This document shows positions 1-9,712 of a DNA stretch of 64,000 nucleotides, one piece after another. This DNA comes from Gammaproteobacteria bacterium. Lineage in GTDB: Bacteria > Pseudomonadota > Gammaproteobacteria > Ga0077536. Position 1 is the first letter of the stretch, and every line of letters starts with the position of its first letter. The notes below the pieces were generated by a model. It was not told where the DNA came from and did no database searches. It worked only from the letters and a program-made list of their open reading frames with translations. Position numbers and translations under genes: made by a program. Location: NCBI GenBank assembly GCA_020849475.1, contig JADLGE010000026.1, forward strand, positions 1 through 64,000. The letters run 5' to 3'.

Positions 1-18
1 ATCAGGGTGGAGGTGAGC

Positions 19-273
19 ATGAAACCGAGCAGTCTTGAAATCGAAATGGCCTTGAATGAAGCGCAGCGGCTCCGCGAGCAAGGCCACGATGCGCATCATC
101 TGGCCAAGGTGGCCTTGCATCTTGAGGTTCGTGCTCGACTGCTGGAGGACGTGCTCGCGCACGCCAAGCTCTACCTCCATTCGGGCGAGGGCGCGCTCGA
201 ACACGCACAACTGGTGCGCGCCATCGAGCGCGCCGACAGCGAACAAGACCCGCACGACATCAAGCCTTGGTGA
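19..273 (+). CDS. Small hypothetical protein (84 aa)
   Basis: A short soluble protein, rich in Glu, Ala and Leu and predicted mostly helical. It starts MKPSSLEIEMAL and ends HDIKPW. The frame is open from GTG at 7, but GGAGGTG at 9-15 sits correctly for the ATG at 19, so that start is preferred. No domain is recognised; no signal peptide or membrane segment is visible. The next gene is convergent, about 30 bp away. The order of Ala/His/Glu residues suggests a small helical bundle, but no function can be assigned. It is a plausible real gene because of the strong ribosome-binding site. Confidence 0.6.
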   Translation: MKPSSLEIEMALNEAQRLREQGHDAHHLAKVALHLEVRARLLEDVLAHAKLYLHSGEGALEHAQLVRAIERADSEQDPHDIKPW

Positions 274-304
274 AGGGCCGGCAGTTCATCGGCCATACTG
301 CTGC

Positions 305-712
305 TCAGGGCTGGCCATCAACCGCGGGAAGCTGGGACAACTCGCCGAGCCAACCTTGCGCGGAGCGACACCACACCTGGCGGCCGGGCTTCAGCTGGTC
401 GCGCTGGCGAATGGTGCCGACGCGCAGGCCATAGACCTTGGGGCCTTCCCCGGGCGCGGTTGCATACAGCGCCGAACCGCAATGCCCGCAGAACCCCTGC
501 TCGCGCGGGCGTCCGCTCTCGGCAATCTTCACATAGGTCTTGGGCGTGCCGCGCGTCAGCGTGAAGCCGTCCTCCGCGGTGAAGGCCACCACGCGAAAGG
601 CCGACCCCGACAGGATCTGACAATCGCTGCAGTGGCAGATGATGACACGCGCCGGATCGATTTCGGCGCGATATTCGATGCTGCCGCAGTGGCAACTGCC
701 GTCGACTTGCAT
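305..712 (-). CDS. GFA/CENP-V family zinc-binding protein
   Basis: A 135-aa protein of the glutathione-dependent formaldehyde-activating (GFA) fold. Near the N-terminus it has SCHCGSIEY, followed by CHCSDCQ and then GFCGHCGSALY, the ordered Cys clusters that bind two zincs in this family. The frame opens upstream, but the ATG at 712 (MQVDGSCHCG) is preceded by CAGGAG at a good distance and matches the usual family start. Members are often annotated as aldehyde-activating proteins; the true substrate is usually unknown. The gene stands alone, convergent with the small gene upstream and followed by REP-like repeats on its 5' side. Confidence 0.85.
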   Translation of the reverse strand: MQVDGSCHCGSIEYRAEIDPARVIICHCSDCQILSGSAFRVVAFTAEDGFTLTRGTPKTYVKIAESGRPREQGFCGHCGSALYATAPGEGPKVYGLRVGTIRQRDQLKPGRQVWCRSAQGWLGELSQLPAVDGQP

Positions 713-750
713 GGGCTTCACTCCTGAACAGGTGTTGTGATCCATTGTAG

Positions 751-768
751 GTGCGAATTCATTCGCAC
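751..768. repeat. REP-like palindrome, family A
   Basis: GTGCGAATTCATTCGCAC, preceded by TTGTAG. It is the inverted form of the copy at 905-922. Related copies lie at 15010, 42634, 43986 and 44042. Small palindromes near gene ends fit a REP/extragenic family. Confidence 0.7.
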
Positions 769-803
769 ATTAGATCCGATGTGAGAATTCCAGAGCTCGG
801 CCG

Positions 804-870
804 AATGTCAGACTAAAGCCTGACCCACAAGGTACTCACTCTTCTGTGGGGCGGATTTCAGTCTGACATT
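804..870. repeat. Inverted pair of family B repeats (BIME-like)
   Basis: Two inverted units: 804-830 reads AATGTCAGACT...TGACCCACAA and 845-870 reads TGTGGGG...AGTCTGACATT. The same paired layout recurs at 61127-61198, and a single unit is at 42689-42712. The pair can form a long hairpin between the GFA gene and the gene at 923. Confidence 0.7.
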
Positions 871-904
871 CACGCACTGGCAGGGCCATGAACCCGGGCA
901 CGAT

Positions 905-922
905 GTGCGAATGAATTCGCAC
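905..922. repeat. REP-like palindrome, family A
   Basis: GTGCGAATGAATTCGCAC followed by CTAC at 923-926. Read on the minus strand, the conserved GTAG end supplies the TAG stop of the gene at 923-1366. Confidence 0.7.
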
Positions 923-1366
923 CTACGGATGCACAGGCCACCGCACCTCTTCGCCGCTTTCGTCATATTCGGGAAACACCGTCACGCTTACCACCTTGGC
1001 GCGCGCGATGCCGAAGGTGAGGTCGAGCACGCGGTCGGTGTAGTACTTCTCATCGCGGCTGATCTCGACGTCCAGATCGAGGTGCGGATATTTCATCAAC
1101 AGCAGCTTGCCCGACAGGCCCATGGGATTGAAGCCGCGCACCAGGGTGTAGGGATGATAGGAAGTGATGTGTGACAGCCGGAAGTCGTTGTCGGAATCGA
1201 AGGACAATTCCAGGCGCAGCATGCGATAGGTCCACACCGACGACAGCTCACCGTCTTCATGGGCGTCCTCGGCCTCGCGGTCCGGCGCGCCGAGCGCGGC
1301 CATGATCTCGTCCTGCGTACTGCCGAGCAGCAGTTCATCGACGCCGCGGTGCGGATGCACGTCCAT
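923..1366 (-). CDS. Hypothetical protein (147 aa)
   Basis: No family is recognised with confidence. The protein starts MDVHPHRGVDELLLGST, and the phrase STQDEIMAALGAPD resembles the helix seen in small SmpA/OmlA-like or DUF proteins that predict beta-alpha folds, but this is weak. It is acidic, soluble and has no signal peptide. Its ATG follows directly after the TGA of the alpha/beta hydrolase gene upstream (no gap), so the two are almost certainly co-transcribed and translationally coupled. Its TAG stop lies in the conserved end of a family A repeat. Confidence 0.7.
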   Translation of the reverse strand: MDVHPHRGVDELLLGSTQDEIMAALGAPDREAEDAHEDGELSSVWTYRMLRLELSFDSDNDFRLSHITSYHPYTLVRGFNPMGLSGKLLLMKYPHLDLDVEISRDEKYYTDRVLDLTFGIARAKVVSVTVFPEYDESGEEVRWPVHP

Positions 1367-2323
1367 TCAGGGCGCACCGGCCGCCACGATTTCGTCCCGC
1401 ACCCAGCTCGCCAGCAGGGTGCGCAGCGCGGCCACGAAGGCCAGCGGCTGATCCAGTAGCAGATGATGCTGGGCTTCAGGGATTTCGATGATGGGCGCCT
1501 GCGGCCCCATCAATTCCGACATGTAGTCGGCGGTGTCACGACTGACCAGCGCACTGTGCTGACCGAAGATCAGCGCGGCGCGACACTTCAAAGCCTGCAG
1601 ATGTTCGTGAAAGGGTTCGCCCCAGCGCCGTGCGCTCATGGTGTTGACGTCGAACTTCCAGGTCCAGCCGGCGGCTTCCTCGCGCAGCGAATGGCGGGCA
1701 ATGAATTCCACCAGGTATTCGTTCTCGCAAGGCTGCGGCGGCAGCAGGCGGAAGCGCTCGAGGCCGAGCCCGAAACTCGGGTAATGACGTTCCAGGCTGC
1801 GCGCACGTGACGCGACGGCCGGCGGCGCATCGCCTTCGGGACGACGGATGGGCGTGTCGACGATCACCGCGCCGCCCACTTCATGGCCATAGGCGGCGCC
1901 GAAGCGCATGGTCATGTAGCCGCCAAACGAATGGCCGACCACGAACGGCTTGTCGCCGAGTTCGGCGGCGCCCAGCACAGCGCGCATTTCGTCGGCGCGC
2001 AGGCTGGCGTTGTATTCGGCGCGCTTGCCACTGTCGCCCATGCCGGACAGGTCGAGCGCCGCGACCCGGTAGTCGCGCGTGAAGAACGGCGCGATGAAGC
2101 GCCACCAGTTGGCGTGCGCACCGCCGCCGTGCACCAGCAGCAGGCCGCGCTGATTGGCGCGCGCGTTGTCGCCCGGCCACAGCATGTAATGGATGGGGCA
2201 GTCCGCCACCGTCACGTAATGGGAACTCACGGGCTGCGCCAGCGCCCACTCGAACCACGCCGGGGTGGCGCGCGATACGCGCAGATGCGCGGCGGTGAAA
2301 TCGGGCAGTGGCGGGTGGCTCAT
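1367..2323 (-). CDS. Alpha/beta hydrolase
   Basis: A 318-aa alpha/beta-hydrolase-fold enzyme, probably cytoplasmic. The oxyanion region is LLLVHGGGAH (about residues 61-70), the nucleophile elbow is GHSFGG with Ser132, and a late His is in EAQHHLLLDQP near 293. The acid residue was not assigned. The sequence is nearest to general esterase/epoxide hydrolase/C-C hydrolase types; substrate is unknown. It lies 6 bp downstream of the response regulator stop on the same strand and directly upstream of the 147-aa gene, so all may be read from one minus-strand transcript. Confidence 0.85.
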   Translation of the reverse strand: MSHPPLPDFTAAHLRVSRATPAWFEWALAQPVSSHYVTVADCPIHYMLWPGDNARANQRGLLLVHGGGAHANWWRFIAPFFTRDYRVAALDLSGMGDSGKRAEYNASLRADEMRAVLGAAELGDKPFVVGHSFGGYMTMRFGAAYGHEVGGAVIVDTPIRRPEGDAPPAVASRARSLERHYPSFGLGLERFRLLPPQPCENEYLVEFIARHSLREEAAGWTWKFDVNTMSARRWGEPFHEHLQALKCRAALIFGQHSALVSRDTADYMSELMGPQAPIIEIPEAQHHLLLDQPLAFVAALRTLLASWVRDEIVAAGAP

Positions 2324-2329
2324 GGCGTG

Positions 2330-3693
<1,364 letters not shown>

Positions 3694-3694
<1 letters not shown>

Positions 3695-5451
3695 CAGTGA
3701 CTCCCGCGCGGTAGCAGCATGGTGAAACAGGCGCCGCCGAGGTGACCGCTGTCGACACTGATGGTGCCGCCATGGCGGGTGATGATCTCGCGCACCACCG
3801 ACAGGCCGAGGCCGATGCCGCCGGCGCGGTAACTGACGAAGGGCTCGAAGATTGCGTCGCGTTCGTCGGGCGCGATGCCCGGGCCGTTGTCTTCGACGGT
3901 CAACGCCAGGTGCTGGTCGCGCGCGGCGATGGCGATGCGGATGGCGCCGCCGTGTTCCAGCACCTGGCTGGCGTTCAACAGCAGGTTCAACAACACCTGC
4001 ACCATCTGATCGCGATCGCAGTCGAGCGCCGACGGCACTGCGTCGAGGTCGCTCTCGACCACGATGCCGCGGCTGTCGAATTTGTCATGCAGCATGTCCA
4101 GCACCTGGCGCACGATGTCGGCCAGCTGCTGCGGCTGGAAATGCGGCGCGCGCGCCCGCGCGCTGTCGAGCAGGCTCGTGACCAGCTCGTTGATGCGGTC
4201 GACCTCGTTGATCATGTAGCTCATCATTTCGTGGGCTCGTGCGTCGAGGCCGCTCTGGCGATTAATCAGTTGCGCCGATGAGCGGATTATACCGAGAGGG
4301 GTGCGCACTTCATGGGCGAGCTTGGCGGCCATCTCACCGGCGGCCGCGAGTTTGCTGGCGCGCACCAGCTGGCTGCGTGAAGCGCGCAGTTGGTCGAGCG
4401 TGCGATTGAAGGCAAGACTCAGCTCTTCCACTTCGCTGGCGCCGTGAAATACGCGTGGCGGCGTGTCGAGGTCGCGCCCGACTTCACGCGCGTAGGCGGT
4501 CAGGCTCTGCAGCGGCCGCGCGGTGCGCGCCGAAATGCGTATCGCCAGCAGCGCGGCGATGGCGGCCGTGACGGTGAGTAACGCCACCAGGCTCCACAGC
4601 AGTTTCTGCACCGACGCGAACGCGACTTTCTCGGGCGTCAGGATCAGCAGCGTCCAGCCCAGCGATGGCATGCCCTTGTAGGCGCTCGAGTGAGCGTAGC
4701 CGATCAGGAGGCGCGTCAGGGCCAAGGGCGCACCATCGGCGCTCACCACGCCGTGGGCGTCGCCATGCGCGTCCAACAGCGTCAGTGGCGCGTGGTCGCG
4801 CGGCAGTCGGGCGCGCAGGCCGCGGGTCGCGGCCAGCGCACGACCGTCGGCATCGAGCAGCAAGGCATCGCGTCCGGTGCCGGCGGTGGCGAGCTCCAGC
4901 AGGGCGGTGATCTCGCGCCAGTTGAAGCGTGCGGCGAGGGTGGCGAGCGGGCCATGGCCGAATGCATCCAGCACTTCGCTGGATAAAGTCATCACGCTGT
5001 CGCGCGCTTGCGGGTCGGGTCGCGCGATATTGATCATGCCGTCGCTGCCCGGCACCGACATCCAGGTCGGCGGCAAATCCACACGGCTGCCGATCAGCGC
5101 CGGCTCACTGGCAGACACCACCCGTCCCTGTTGCAGGCAATAGATACCCGTATACACTCCGGCGTAAGCGGCCGTCACGTCGCCAAGAAAGCTCGCCAGC
5201 CGTTTGTCGATATCGCCGACCTTCAACTCCTGCATGAGATCCAGCCGCCGCCAGCCTTGCAGGTCCTTGATGCGCTGGAACAGCATCGCGTCGACCTGCT
5301 GCATGACGGTCAGCGCCTGGCTTTCGAGATTGCGCCGGATCTCGTCGCTGAGCGCGGCGCGCGCGCGCGACCACGCGAGTGCGGTCATGAGTGCGGCAAA
5401 TACGATGCTGAACATGAGCAAGGTCAAGAGCAGGGATTTGCGAATCGTCAT
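3694..5451 (-). CDS. Membrane sensor histidine kinase (NtrB/AtoS-like)
   Basis: A 585-aa kinase. Transmembrane helix 1 is at about 6-26, a periplasmic sensor of about 255 residues follows, and helix 2 is at about 285-305. HAMP follows to about 360. HisKA contains His380 in KLAHEVRTPLG. The ATPase has the N-box LLNLLLNAS (Asn493), DNGPGI (521-526) and GIGLGL (545-550). A frame open far upstream exists only because it lies opposite the barrel gene; ATG 5451 (MTIRKSLLL) is chosen because it begins the signal-anchor helix. It is divergent from the barrel gene with 75 bp between starts. The ligand is unknown; the sensor could be Cache-like. Confidence 0.95.
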
Positions 5452-5496
5452 GGTGCATTGTCGCACCCGGGAATCGAATTGAAAGCCAGACCAGGT

Positions 5497-5510
5497 CAGA
5501 CCATGGTCTG
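5497..5510. promoter_or_regulatory. Palindrome in the divergent kinase/barrel intergenic region
   Basis: CAGACCATGGTCTG is a perfect 14-bp palindrome, preceded by a partial direct copy (CAGACCAGGTC, about 5487-5496). It lies 16 bp before the barrel ATG. It could be an operator, but binding proteins are unknown and no convincing -24/-12 sigma54 promoter was found. Confidence 0.3.
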
Positions 5511-5526
5511 TGAGGACGCCATCACC

Positions 5527-6618
5527 ATGAAGCGAACCACGCACGCGCCGCGCCGCGCCGTCCTCATGCGCGCCGTGGCGCTGTGCGCTCTGTGTCTCGT
5601 GCAGCTCCACGCACAGGCCTTCGATGCGCTCGCCGGCGCCAGCTACGAGTTTGGACGTGGCCTGACGCTGCCGGCCCTGAATCTCGAATTGCGCGGCTAT
5701 ACCACCTTGCACGTCGAGGATCTCGAAGGCGAGGCCGCCAACGCGCAGTGGCATGACTTGAGTCTGTTCGCGATCTGGTCGCCGGCGCCCGGCTGGCAGT
5801 TGTTCAGCGAAATCGAGGGCGAAGAGCTGCTTGCCGACGATCATCGTGGTCTCAACACCGACGATGCCACGGTCGAGATAGAGCGGCTGTATCTTGACCA
5901 TGCCGTCAGTTCCCGTGCGACGGTGCGCGCCGGTCGCTTCCTCACTCCCTTCGGGCGCTGGAACCAGATTCACGCCGATCCCCTGGTGTGGACAGTCACG
6001 CGGCCGCTGGTGACGGTCATCACGCTGCCCGATCACGTCACCGGCGTGATGGTCTACGGCAGCGTGCCGCTCACCCATGACAGCATTGAATACAGCGCCT
6101 ATGTCGATGCCAGCAGTGAATTCGATCCGCATCCTGGCCGCGCGCCGTTCGAGGACTACCACCTGCCGGGCCTGTCGAACGACATGGAGCACGCGGTGGG
6201 TGGACAGTTGCGCTATCACTTTCTCGATGAGCGCGCGCAGCTCGGGGTGTCCTATGCAAGCTTCGTGGTCGAGCGTGGGCGCGGTCATCACCACGCGGTG
6301 GGCTTGGACGGGCTTTACACTTGGCATCGCTACGAGCTGTCCAGCGAGCTGACCTATCGCGCCAATGTCGCACAGCCGGGGCGTGACGATTGGGGCGGAT
6401 TCGTGCAGTTGGTCGCGCCGCTGGTGCAACAGCTTTACGCCGTCGGCCGCGTCGAGTATTACAGCAGCGGCGTGCTGCTCGAGGATGCGCGCCGCGGCAC
6501 GGTGGGTCTCACCTGGCGACCATTGCCGGCGTTGAGCTTCAAGTTCGAATACCACGACGGCACCGACAAGGGCCTGCTGCCGGACGGTATCGAACTGTCG
6601 TGTGGCGTGCTGTTCTGA
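5527..6618 (+). CDS. Outer-membrane beta-barrel (porin-like) protein
   Basis: A 363-aa exported protein. Residues about 1-27 (MKRTTHAPRRAVLM...LHAQA) form a signal peptide. The mature part has alternating aromatic/polar strands (for example YTTLHVEDL, LSLFAIWS, SIEYSAYV, YELSSELTYRA) and ends in LSFKFEYHDG...GVLF, with a terminal Phe typical of outer-membrane barrels. The frame extends upstream to 5008, but that part overlaps the kinase gene; ATG 5527 has GAGGA at 5512-5516. It is followed 14 bp later by a PstS-like gene, suggesting uptake or sensing of an anion. The exact porin family was not determined. Confidence 0.8.
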   Translation: MKRTTHAPRRAVLMRAVALCALCLVQLHAQAFDALAGASYEFGRGLTLPALNLELRGYTTLHVEDLEGEAANAQWHDLSLFAIWSPAPGWQLFSEIEGEELLADDHRGLNTDDATVEIERLYLDHAVSSRATVRAGRFLTPFGRWNQIHADPLVWTVTRPLVTVITLPDHVTGVMVYGSVPLTHDSIEYSAYVDASSEFDPHPGRAPFEDYHLPGLSNDMEHAVGGQLRYHFLDERAQLGVSYASFVVERGRGHHHAVGLDGLYTWHRYELSSELTYRANVAQPGRDDWGGFVQLVAPLVQQLYAVGRVEYYSSGVLLEDARRGTVGLTWRPLPALSFKFEYHDGTDKGLLPDGIELSCGVLF

Positions 6619-6632
6619 ACCCGCAGCGGCCT

Positions 6633-7127
6633 ATGACGAACCCCACCATACGCACGGCGTGGCGTCGATGCGCGTGGCTGTGCGGGGCGCTGCTGAGCCT
6701 CGCGCTGCCAGCGGCGCAGGCGCTCGACGCCGCGCAGGACATCGTGGTGATAGCTCACTCTGATTTCGATCAGCGGGGAATGACGCCGGCCGAGCTGGCC
6801 TTGATCTTCCGCCGCACCGAACTCGTCGATGCGCGCGGGGTGGTGCTGGTGCCGGTCAACCTGCCCGGCACCCATGCGCTGCGCGTGGCCTTTTCCCGCG
6901 CTTTGTTCAAGCAGTCGCCCGGCGACATGGAGGCCTATTGGAACGAGCGCTATTTCCATGGTGTGGCGCCGCCGCACGTGGTCACCTCGGTCGAGGCCAT
7001 GCTGCGTTTCGTGGCGTCCACCGACGGGGCTATCGGCTACGTACCGGCCTGCGCGGTCGACGAGCGGGTCAGGGTGGTGGCGCGCCTGCATCTGCGCGAG
7101 GGCGCCGAAGCATTGCGCTGCGAGTAA
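6633..7127 (+). CDS. PstS-like periplasmic substrate-binding protein (short)
   Basis: A 164-aa protein with an N-terminal signal peptide (CAWLCGALLSLALPAAQALDA). The mature sequence carries landmarks of the small phosphate-ABC-transporter-type binding domain: ELALIFRRTE, VPVNLPG, RVAFSRALF, YWNERYFHGVAPP, and DGAIGYVPA near the end. It is only half the length of a full PstS, as is common for orphan members of this family encoded beside porins and two-component systems. No permease or ATPase is nearby. It probably forms an operon with the barrel gene (14-bp gap). Ligand identity (phosphate, other oxyanion) is unproven. Confidence 0.8.
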   Translation: MTNPTIRTAWRRCAWLCGALLSLALPAAQALDAAQDIVVIAHSDFDQRGMTPAELALIFRRTELVDARGVVLVPVNLPGTHALRVAFSRALFKQSPGDMEAYWNERYFHGVAPPHVVTSVEAMLRFVASTDGAIGYVPACAVDERVRVVARLHLREGAEALRCE

Positions 7128-7376
7128 GGATTCATACCAAACTTGCAGACAGGGTTTGCGCACTCGCCACCCATGGCGCCACTTGGTATCGAAGCTGTTC
7201 GATAAAACCCCAGGAATTTCAGTTGCTAAGTCGGCCTGCGTGGGCTGGCCCTCGAATTGCTAAGACGAACGGCGAAGGGCGCGGCGCGCGCTCAGTCCTG
7301 CCAGGAATGCCATGCCGTCTTTGTCTGCGCTCCATCATCCGCACTGTGCGCGGCCGCGCTGTCGGTCGCTGCCGGC

Positions 7377-8183
7377 ATGAAGAACTTCACGCGCCTGACG
7401 CTTGCCACCACCGACAGCCCGCAGGATTGCCAATTGCTCGGCGCGGTGATGCTGGGCAAAGTCAACCTGCACGCCGCCGAACTCACCGTCACCGTGGCCG
7501 ACATCGAAGAACTCGACCGCGCCGCCTTGAAAGGGCGTTATGACGTCAGCAAGGTGTCGTGCGCCATCTACAGCCGCATTCAGCGTGACTATGAATTGCT
7601 CGATACGGGCGCGGCCCTCGACGATCGTCAGGGACCGCTGGTCATCGCCCGCGATGGCCTGACGCGCGCCACCTTGCGCGGCGCGCGTCTGCTCGCGCCG
7701 GGCCCGGCCACTGCCGCCGCGGAGTTGTTCAAGCGCTGGGCGCCGCCGGGCGTGACGCTCGAGCATCGCCGTTCGGAAGAGATCGCGCCGGCGCTGGCCA
7801 GCGGTGAATTCGATGGCGCCGTGGTCGCCCATGCCGGACATTGCCAGGGTTTCTCCCAGGGATTGCGCGTGCTGGCCGATCTCGGTGACTGGTGGCGCGC
7901 CGAAACCGGTCTGCCGGTGCCGGTCGGTTGTTATGTCATTCGTCGCCATCTGCACGAGCGCTTTGCCGAGCATCTCGAACAGCTGATGCGCTGTGCGCTG
8001 CGCCTCGCTGAGAAAGGTGATGAGGAGATCGCCGGCTACGTGCATGCCCATGCCGCGACCATGGACGATGACGCCATTCGTCAATACCTCGCGCTGCATA
8101 TCAACAGTTTCACGCGCAACCTGGGCCGCCGCGGACGTCAGGCCATCGCTGCCCTGGGCGAGGCGGCCGGCGGCGCGGCATGA
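7377..8183 (+). CDS. mqnD: 1,4-dihydroxy-6-naphthoate synthase-like protein (MqnD family)
   Basis: A 268-aa protein of the MqnD family, which converts cyclic dehypoxanthine futalosine to 1,4-dihydroxy-6-naphthoate in the futalosine menaquinone pathway. Family landmarks are KGRYDVSKVSCAIYSRI, a GPLVIARDG strand, the EFDGAVVAHAGHCQ segment, LADLGDWWRAETGLPVPVG, and the C-terminal HINSFTRNLGRRGRQAI. The N-terminal signature is altered (LATTDSPQD where many members have a SPCPNDT-like motif). The frame opens at 7257, but the ATG at 7377 gives a family-sized protein. Its TGA overlaps the next ATG. A non-menaquinone role cannot be excluded, since this fold is shared with binding proteins. Confidence 0.75.
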   Translation: MKNFTRLTLATTDSPQDCQLLGAVMLGKVNLHAAELTVTVADIEELDRAALKGRYDVSKVSCAIYSRIQRDYELLDTGAALDDRQGPLVIARDGLTRATLRGARLLAPGPATAAAELFKRWAPPGVTLEHRRSEEIAPALASGEFDGAVVAHAGHCQGFSQGLRVLADLGDWWRAETGLPVPVGCYVIRRHLHERFAEHLEQLMRCALRLAEKGDEEIAGYVHAHAATMDDDAIRQYLALHINSFTRNLGRRGRQAIAALGEAAGGAA

Positions 8184-8830
8184 AGGCCGGCACGGTCTTT
8201 GTCTTCGCCACTGCCGCCGAAGCGCGGCCACTGCTCGATACTTTCGATCACACCCCGCTCACGGACGGCGGCCTCCGGCTTCATCAAATCGACGATGCGC
8301 TGCTGCTGATCTGTGGCGCCGGGCCGGCCCTCGCCGGCGCGGCGATAGACGCCCTGGCCCGCACTTGGCAGCCGCGACGCGTGGTGCTCGGGGGCGTGGC
8401 GCGACGTCTGCATGCGCGTTTGCCGGTGGGCGCCATCGCGCAGGTAGGCGCCGCCTGTTTCGACCTGCCACAGCGCACCACCTACGTGCCGGTGTCGAAC
8501 CTGCGGCGTGAGAGCTGGTCGGGGGTGCATGGAGATTGCACGTTACTGACGCGCGCCGCGCCCGTGCAGGACGGAGGCGAGTCCGTGGCGCTGGCGCGCC
8601 ATGCCGATCTCATCGACCGCGAAGGCGCGGCGGTGGCCAGCGCCTGCGTGCAGCACGGCATCGAGTGCGCGATCTTCAAGGCGGTCGGTGAATATGCCGG
8701 CGCCCAGCCGACCACCGCCGGCATGACCACCGAACTCATTACACGCCTCGCGGCCTTCCTGCTTGGCCACTACCGGTGGCTGACGCAGGACCCGCGCACT
8801 GACGGCGTGCGGCACGCGGCGCTGACTTAG
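8180..8830 (+). CDS. mqnB: Futalosine hydrolase-like nucleosidase (MqnB family)
   Basis: A 216-aa member of the nucleoside phosphorylase/5'-methylthioadenosine nucleosidase superfamily. It starts GTVFVFATAAEARPLL and has the glycine-rich LLICGAGPALAGAAIDAL strand-loop plus VVLGGVARRL, which form the nucleoside site. The start overlaps the mqnD-like stop (ATGA), a context that argues for futalosine hydrolase, which removes hypoxanthine from futalosine. Similarity to generic nucleosidases is moderate, so the assignment leans on the neighbour. No mqnA, mqnC or mqnE gene is seen in the window. Confidence 0.65.
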   Translation: MKAGTVFVFATAAEARPLLDTFDHTPLTDGGLRLHQIDDALLLICGAGPALAGAAIDALARTWQPRRVVLGGVARRLHARLPVGAIAQVGAACFDLPQRTTYVPVSNLRRESWSGVHGDCTLLTRAAPVQDGGESVALARHADLIDREGAAVASACVQHGIECAIFKAVGEYAGAQPTTAGMTTELITRLAAFLLGHYRWLTQDPRTDGVRHAALT

Positions 8831-8911
8831 CCGCGCGCCGCGCCACCCTCTGCAAGCCGGCGAGGCGCGGTTAGACTAGGCCCTCATAGACCATCATCCG
8901 GGGAGCCTTCC

Positions 8912-9709
8912 ATGTCCGTCGTCGAGTATTCCGTTCAAGGGCACATCGCCACCGTCACGCTCAATCGTCCCGAAGCGCGTAACGCCATCAATCCCGAAGT
9001 CGCGGCGCGCCTTGCCGACGCGTGGCGCGCGGTGCGCGACGACAACAACGTGCGCGTGGCGGTGCTGGCCGGCAAGGGCCCGGTGTTCTGCGCGGGCGCC
9101 GATCTCGGGCAACTGGTGCCGCTGATCGCGGGCAACCGCAAAGCTGAAAACGAATGGGACGAGCGCGTGCTCTCCGACCCGAATATTTTCGAAGCGGCGC
9201 TGCTGCGCGATTTCGACGTGGTCAAACCCGTGATCGCCGCCATTCAAGGCCACGCCATCGCCGGCGGCATGGAAATCGTGCAGGGCACCGACATTCGCGT
9301 CGCCGTGCCGGCCGCGCGCTTCGGTGTGCAGGAAGTGAAATGGGCCATCTTCCCGGCCGGCGGTTCGACCGTGCGCCTGCCGCGGCAGCTGCCCTATGCA
9401 CGCGCCATGGAATTGCTGCTGACGGGCGATTTGATCAGCGCCGAAGAAGCATTGAATTGCGGCTTCCTCAACTACGTGGTCGACGATCCGATGGCCAAGG
9501 CCATGGAGATTGCCAACAAGATTGCCGCCAACGGGCCCATCGCCGTGCAGGCCATCCGTCGCTCGGCGCGTGCCTGTCTCGGCGTACCGGAAGCGCAGGC
9601 GCTCAAAATTGAAACCTGCATATCGGCGCCGGTGTTCAAGACCGAGGATGCCAAGGAAGGGCCGGCCTCGTTCATGGAAAAACGCCCGGCCGTGTACAAG
9701 GGCAAGTAA
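8912..9709 (+). CDS. Enoyl-CoA hydratase/isomerase (crotonase family)
   Basis: A 265-aa crotonase-fold enzyme. It has VATLNRPEARNAIN-type N-terminal sequence (VTLNRPEARNAINPE), the first oxyanion segment FCAGADLGQL, and the second at KPVIAAIQGHAIAGGMEI. GGGGAG-like ribosome site GGGGAG lies before ATG 8912. It catalyses hydration or isomerisation of an enoyl-CoA in beta-oxidation or aromatic/terpenoid degradation; substrate is unknown. The next gene, a nitronate monooxygenase-like flavoenzyme, begins 3 bp after its stop, so the two form an operon. Confidence 0.9.
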   Translation: MSVVEYSVQGHIATVTLNRPEARNAINPEVAARLADAWRAVRDDNNVRVAVLAGKGPVFCAGADLGQLVPLIAGNRKAENEWDERVLSDPNIFEAALLRDFDVVKPVIAAIQGHAIAGGMEIVQGTDIRVAVPAARFGVQEVKWAIFPAGGSTVRLPRQLPYARAMELLLTGDLISAEEALNCGFLNYVVDDPMAKAMEIANKIAANGPIAVQAIRRSARACLGVPEAQALKIETCISAPVFKTEDAKEGPASFMEKRPAVYKGK

Positions 9710-9712
9710 GCC

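Noticed and set aside
5440..5527. A sigma54 promoter before the barrel gene.
   Set aside because: I found no GG-N10-GC element with proper -24/-12 bases in the 75-bp gap; the target relationship is positional only.
7257..7376. CQECH (cytochrome c-like heme motif) in the frame upstream of the mqnD-like gene.
   Set aside because: No signal peptide, heme-protein body or start context; an unsupported chance motif. I see nothing else in 7128-7376.
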